From NCBI RefSeq assembly GCF_901709675.1, contig NC_051093.1:9684053-9748052 (forward strand): a stretch of 64,000 nucleotides of DNA, written 5' to 3'. A model generated the notes under the pieces. The model saw only the letters and a program-made list of their open reading frames with translations, searched no databases and was not told the DNA's origin. The stretch comes from Syngnathus acus (Eukaryota; Chordata; Actinopteri; Syngnathiformes; Syngnathidae). Position 1 is the first letter of the stretch. Each line of letters starts with the position of its first letter. Made by a program: the position numbers and the translations under genes. This document shows, piece after piece, positions 58,600 to 64,000 of this stretch.

Positions 58600-60283
58600 G
58601 TAAGTTGAAGCACAAAAACATAAGGTTAAGTGACGTCACAAGCCACCAAAAATGTTTGCCTTCACTTATTGTAAAGAACAGACAACTTCAAGAAGTTGCT
58701 TGGTGAGTTACATGGGTTTGTGATACCCAATTAGGGAAATCACGGTTTAATCCTTAGGTGCTGCCTGTCGAAAATCCCTTTAATGCTTAATCTGGGGTTT
58801 GAAACAAAAACAAAACAGTGAGCAAACAAAATATCAACAGGCACATCGCATTACGAATGAGTCTTATTTTTTTTAGAAATACTTACCTCATCCTGTCATT
58901 TGATTCATTCGAGTCTGCTCCTAGCAGATGATGTTTTTGGCATCTTGTCTTTAATCTCACCAGGACTTGCCTGCATTGGGCATGCAAGCGAAACCATAAG
59001 CAGATTGTGTCCTACTTACTTAGCAGCGGTGCAGACAAAGACATCCTCACAGCTAAGGAAGAGCTGGCCTCACAGCTCACATCCAAACCGGAGATCAAAC
59101 GGCTTTTAGGAGGTAAACCACAGCGGCTGTCGTCGGTTTTGACTGGGACATTTTGATGCCGAACATAGACAAACGCTGTTTTCCTTCTGCCTACAGTTGA
59201 AGTGGAGGACGTGCCCGAAGTCAAGGAACCCGAGTTGCCAATCATCCCCAACTATTTGTCCAACCCTCCCTTCTTATACTCAAAGATGGATAACAAGATG
59301 GAGCTCCTCCTTTCTCAGCACCTGGCACAAAACGGATCGGCGGAACACACCGAGTCCATGGACAGCACTTCGGCTCCACTTTCTCCAACTGGGCACTTTA
59401 AGACCTCGCAGAGCCTGCCGTCTGACGACCCTGTTCCACCGACAAACTCCGTCGCTCACAGCCAAGTTCAGCCCCGGGAATTTGTTCCGGCGGCCGAGCA
59501 AAACGGCGCGCCGCCCGGTTTGGCCAACCACACGGTCGTAAACTGCACCGTGCCCGTGGATCTGTCGGTGGAGCCGCATCTCGTCAACCACGCCGTGCAG
59601 CACAACGGAAGCGTGCGCTCGCCCCCTCTGGCCTCGCCCGGCCCGGGTTTGGCTTGCGGCAACGGCGCTCCGGTGACCAACCCCAACCCGGCAGTGAGCA
59701 GACAGCAATCCGTCCCGCAGCAGATCGGCTACAGTCAAGCGGGTGGACCTTTGCCGGCGTTCCAGCCGTTCTTCTTCACCAGCACCTTCCCCGTCAATGT
59801 GCAAGGTGAGGGCAGAGTGACTGACAATATTTGGGTCATAGCGCTGAACGAGTGTCCCTACCCCTCTGTAGAATTAGTACTGAAGGTGCGCATCCAGAAC
59901 CCAAACGCCCGTGAGAATGACTTCATCGAGGTGGAACTGGACCGCCAGGAGCTCACCTATCGTTCTCTGCTGAGGGTCTGCTGCCGTGAATTGGACATCA
60001 GCTCTGAGCACGTGGAGAAGATCCGCAAGCTACCAAACACTATGTTGAGAAAGGTAACGGGCCTTTTAGTCAAATGTTTGCCGTTCATTATTAGGTTGTC
60101 AAATGCGCTGTACGTGATTTTTTTTTTTTCCCCCTCCAGGACAAGGATGTCGCCCGGCTGCAGGACTTTCAGGAACTGGAGGTTGTGTTGGAGAAATCCG
60201 AGGGCTTGTCCTTGTTCTCCGGGCCGGGGGGGCTGACCGACAGACCCTGCTACAACATGACGGCCTCGCGCCTCACCTACTAG
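58466..60283 (+). CDS. ankrd40: Ankyrin repeat domain-containing protein 40 (5 exons)
   Basis: Complete frame of 405 residues (human 368). Exons: 58466-58599, 58964-59112, 59197-59805, 59872-60053, 60140-60283. The ATG at 58466 is chosen because it places LQERLREA 10 residues in, as in human, with A at -3; an in-frame ATG eight codons upstream is possible. Residues about 10-90 hold two ankyrin-like repeats (VNSQNEINGW-TCLHWACKRNH, then YLLSSGADKDILTAKEE). A variable Pro/Ser/Asn-rich middle follows. The conserved C-terminal module is ELVLKVRIQNPNARENDFIE, DRQELTYRSLLRVCC, EKIRKLPNTMLRKDKDVARL and ends in SRLTY before TAG. The molecular role is not well established; ankyrin repeats suggest a protein-binding adaptor. 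Head to head with luc7l3, as in human. Confidence 0.95.
58964..59112 (+). CDS. ankrd40: ankrd40 exon 2 (ankyrin repeats)
   Basis: Encodes TCLHWACKRNHKQIVSYLLS, SGADKDILTAKEELASQLTS and KPEIKRLLG. Acceptor CTCACCAG, donor G|GTAAAC. Confidence 0.95.
59197..59805 (+). CDS. ankrd40: ankrd40 exon 3 (variable middle region)
   Basis: Encodes VEVEDVPEVKEPELPIIPNY through a Pro/Ser/Asn-rich region to PAFQPFFFTSTFPVNVQ. Both ends match ANKRD40; the middle is divergent and longer than in human. Confidence 0.93.
59872..60053 (+). CDS. ankrd40: ankrd40 exon 4
   Basis: Encodes LVLKVRIQNPNARENDFIEV, ELDRQELTYRSLLRVCCREL and VEKIRKLPNTMLRK. Preceded by a 66-base intron. Confidence 0.95.
60140..60283 (+). 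CDS. ankrd40: ankrd40 last exon
   Basis: Encodes DKDVARLQDFQELEVVLEKS, LTDRPCYNMTASRLTY and stop TAG at 60281-60283. The upstream intron is 86 bases. Confidence 0.95.
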   Translation, partial: DKDVARLQDFQELEVVLEKSEGLSLFSGPGGLTDRPCYNMTASRLTY

Positions 60284-62015
60284 ACCCCCCCCCCGCCTCC
60301 CAGGTTTCCCTGCTTGGTTCGTTTCCAGTTCTCGAGCTCCTTGTCCTGATCCGGGCCCTTTCGCTGCTTTGGTGTTCCTAACTTGTCGTCAGAGATGACT
60401 GGATGACGAGAGATGACGTACGTGGGCCCCCTTCTCTCCTCCGCCTTGTGCCAAGGCTCCAGGGGAACCACAACAGGCGGGTGGGTCGGGGGCATTAGCT
60501 TGTCTTCCTGGGGTTTCTGCAATAGCCTTATATGGACGTGTCCATCTCCAAGCAAGTTGTCACGCACTATTTGCATAGGCTGGAAGATGTTCCAGCTTGC
60601 TTACACACCTTCGCACATGCTGTTGCTTCAACCTTGGAGTCGCTGGAATGGGTGGTCGCTTTTAACTGCTGTCTGCACACAATGTGGAAAAGAAAACTTT
60701 GAGTTATTTCAGTTTCCCACGTGTACCAATTGAAGTTTGTTTTAAAATCCCAGATACCTCACCACCTCTTTTTTTTTTTAAGTTATATCAGTAATGAGGC
60801 CGGGCAACTCCTTGACTAACAAGGTTGGCCGCACGTGATTCTACCTTGGATGTCCGCAGGTTGCAACTTTCTTTGTACGCTGCAAGGAAGTGTGCTCAAA
60901 ACTAAGCTTATTTCACCTGCTGGTAAGTAAGCAAACTACGGAATATCTCTGCATCACAAAGCAATGCAGCTCAACAAGTTTGTTTGTTGGGTCAAGTGGA
61001 GGGGAATGAAAGTTCTTTTTTTCCAACGACAAAATGGGGTGTTGCCTCCTTATTGCACACCTTTCTAATGCCTGTTTTTTTGGTTTCTAATGGTAACTTT
61101 ATTCGATTTTGACCTGACTAACCTAAAACTGCACTAACAAGCTGACGTTGCATATCATTTTTTGTCTTCTTTGTTGAGAGCCTTGTGTCAAATGGAAATG
61201 TTAATGCTGCTCTTCTATGTACCATCATGTTCCATTTCCTGACAGTGGTCCCACAATCAAAAGGTTTCTTACCAAGTTCTAACAGTTTACTTTTCATAGG
61301 TATACCAGAAGCTCTTACTTTATGAAATCTATTTTTTATGAACAAGCATAGTTTTGGTTGCATTTGTTTTGAACCAAATAGGCCTGTTGTGTTTGTGTCA
61401 AAACGTTAAATGCCAGAAGTTCAAGTTCACGCATGGTGTGAAAGAAAGTGCAATGAGACAATGTTAAAGACTTTACGAAGACGCGGCTAGACAGGGTGAG
61501 AGCGTCGTGTTCAAAAAGGAATGAGTTTATGGCTCATGTTTGCTTCTGTGAAAAGGAGACTAACACTATCGGTGGCTTTGTTTAGTGTTCTAGACTTAAA
61601 GCAGAATACAGTTTGACTTAACCTATGCATCCAGAGTCTGATATTTTTATAAAAGATGTGTCCTGTTGTACTTGCAGAAATAATCGTAGGCACTGTTGAA
61701 GTTTTTTTTTTTTTTTTTAGTTTTGTTCTGGAGACCTGTTTATGTTCTTTGATAAAGCATGGTGAATGACCTCATCTCTTGTCTGGCTCCATCATTATTT
61801 TAACACACTTGTCCCATCTGACATCAGATAACGTCTTCTGACACCGTTGAAATGTAACATTAAAAACACTAGAGGGCGCTGGAGTCAATATTTTGTTTTC
61901 TTAGAAATGATTAAACTAACGCAAAGCGTTATTTTTGCACAGTGCACTACTGGGGGGGAAAGTGCAGCAATATTTGTAATTTAAAAAAAAAATAAATAAA
62001 CTTGTAAAGTTTTGT
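60284..62015 (+). other. ankrd40: Probable ankrd40 3' UTR
   Basis: Non-coding sequence after the stop. The best poly(A) signals are overlapping AATAAATAAA at 61991-62000, followed by a T/GT-rich stretch. The end is inferred. Confidence 0.5.
61991..62000 (+). terminator. Candidate ankrd40 poly(A) signal
   Basis: Two overlapping AATAAA hexamers followed by TTGTAAAGTTTTGTTTTTCC, a suitable U/GU-rich downstream element. Confidence 0.5.

Positions 62016-64000
<1,985 letters not shown>

Noticed and set aside
60280-60576. 98-codon minus-strand frame at the end of ankrd40
   Set aside because: Overlaps the ankrd40 3' UTR on the opposite strand and reads through a C-run; no homology.

Overview
The window is vertebrate genomic DNA, almost certainly from a ray-finned (teleost) fish. 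Genes are split into many small exons with GT-AG junctions. Introns are short by mammalian standards, several only 66-100 bases. Simple repeats (CA, TA, ATCC, ACTC) are abundant, and interspersed elements have hAT-like ends of the CAGGGGTGTCAA type. The exact species cannot be read from the sequence.

Three protein-coding genes are present. (1) Positions 6982-42070, plus strand: 35 exons of a T-type (low-voltage-activated) calcium channel alpha-1 subunit, best matched to CACNA1I (Cav3.3). All four six-helix domains are present with the pore signature Glu-Glu-Asp-Asp. Only the cytoplasmic N-terminus (exon 1) is missing; it is not visible in the first 7 kb and probably lies upstream. The exons splice in frame to about 2,230 codons ending in a normal stop. 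(2) Positions 54698-57343, minus strand: a complete 10-exon luc7l3 gene, encoding a U1 snRNP-associated splicing factor with two zinc fingers and an RE/RS tail. A probable spliced 3' UTR reaches to about 52.95 kb. (3) Positions 58466-60283, plus strand: a complete 5-exon ankrd40 gene. luc7l3 and ankrd40 are head to head, about 1.1 kb apart.

Layout: 1-6981 intron or upstream DNA; 6982-42070 channel exons and introns; 42071 to about 43655 probable channel 3' UTR; 43.7-48.0 kb intergenic, including a repeat-poor candidate regulatory stretch at 47.1-47.95 kb; 48.1-52.3 kb a composite mobile-element-like structure; 52.9-57.3 kb luc7l3; 57.3-58.5 kb shared promoter interval; 58.5 to about 62.0 kb ankrd40; 62.0-64.0 kb flank with a 125-base CA repeat.

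The most unusual object is at 48.9-51.4 kb: an approximately 2.5 kb near-perfect palindrome with its axis at about position 50201. It is built from nested tandem modules (157 bp outside, 235 bp inside). It is flanked by 128-bp direct repeats and, further out, by inverted repeats. The outer modules each combine a CRE (TGACGTCA), a CCAAT box and GC/CACCC boxes, so they look like promoter arrays. Other points of interest are a minor-spliceosome (U12, AT-AC type) acceptor at the first visible channel exon, splice sites embedded in CA and UG repeats, very short in-frame introns, and linkage of a Cav3.3-like gene to luc7l3-ankrd40, which in humans neighbour CACNA1G instead.
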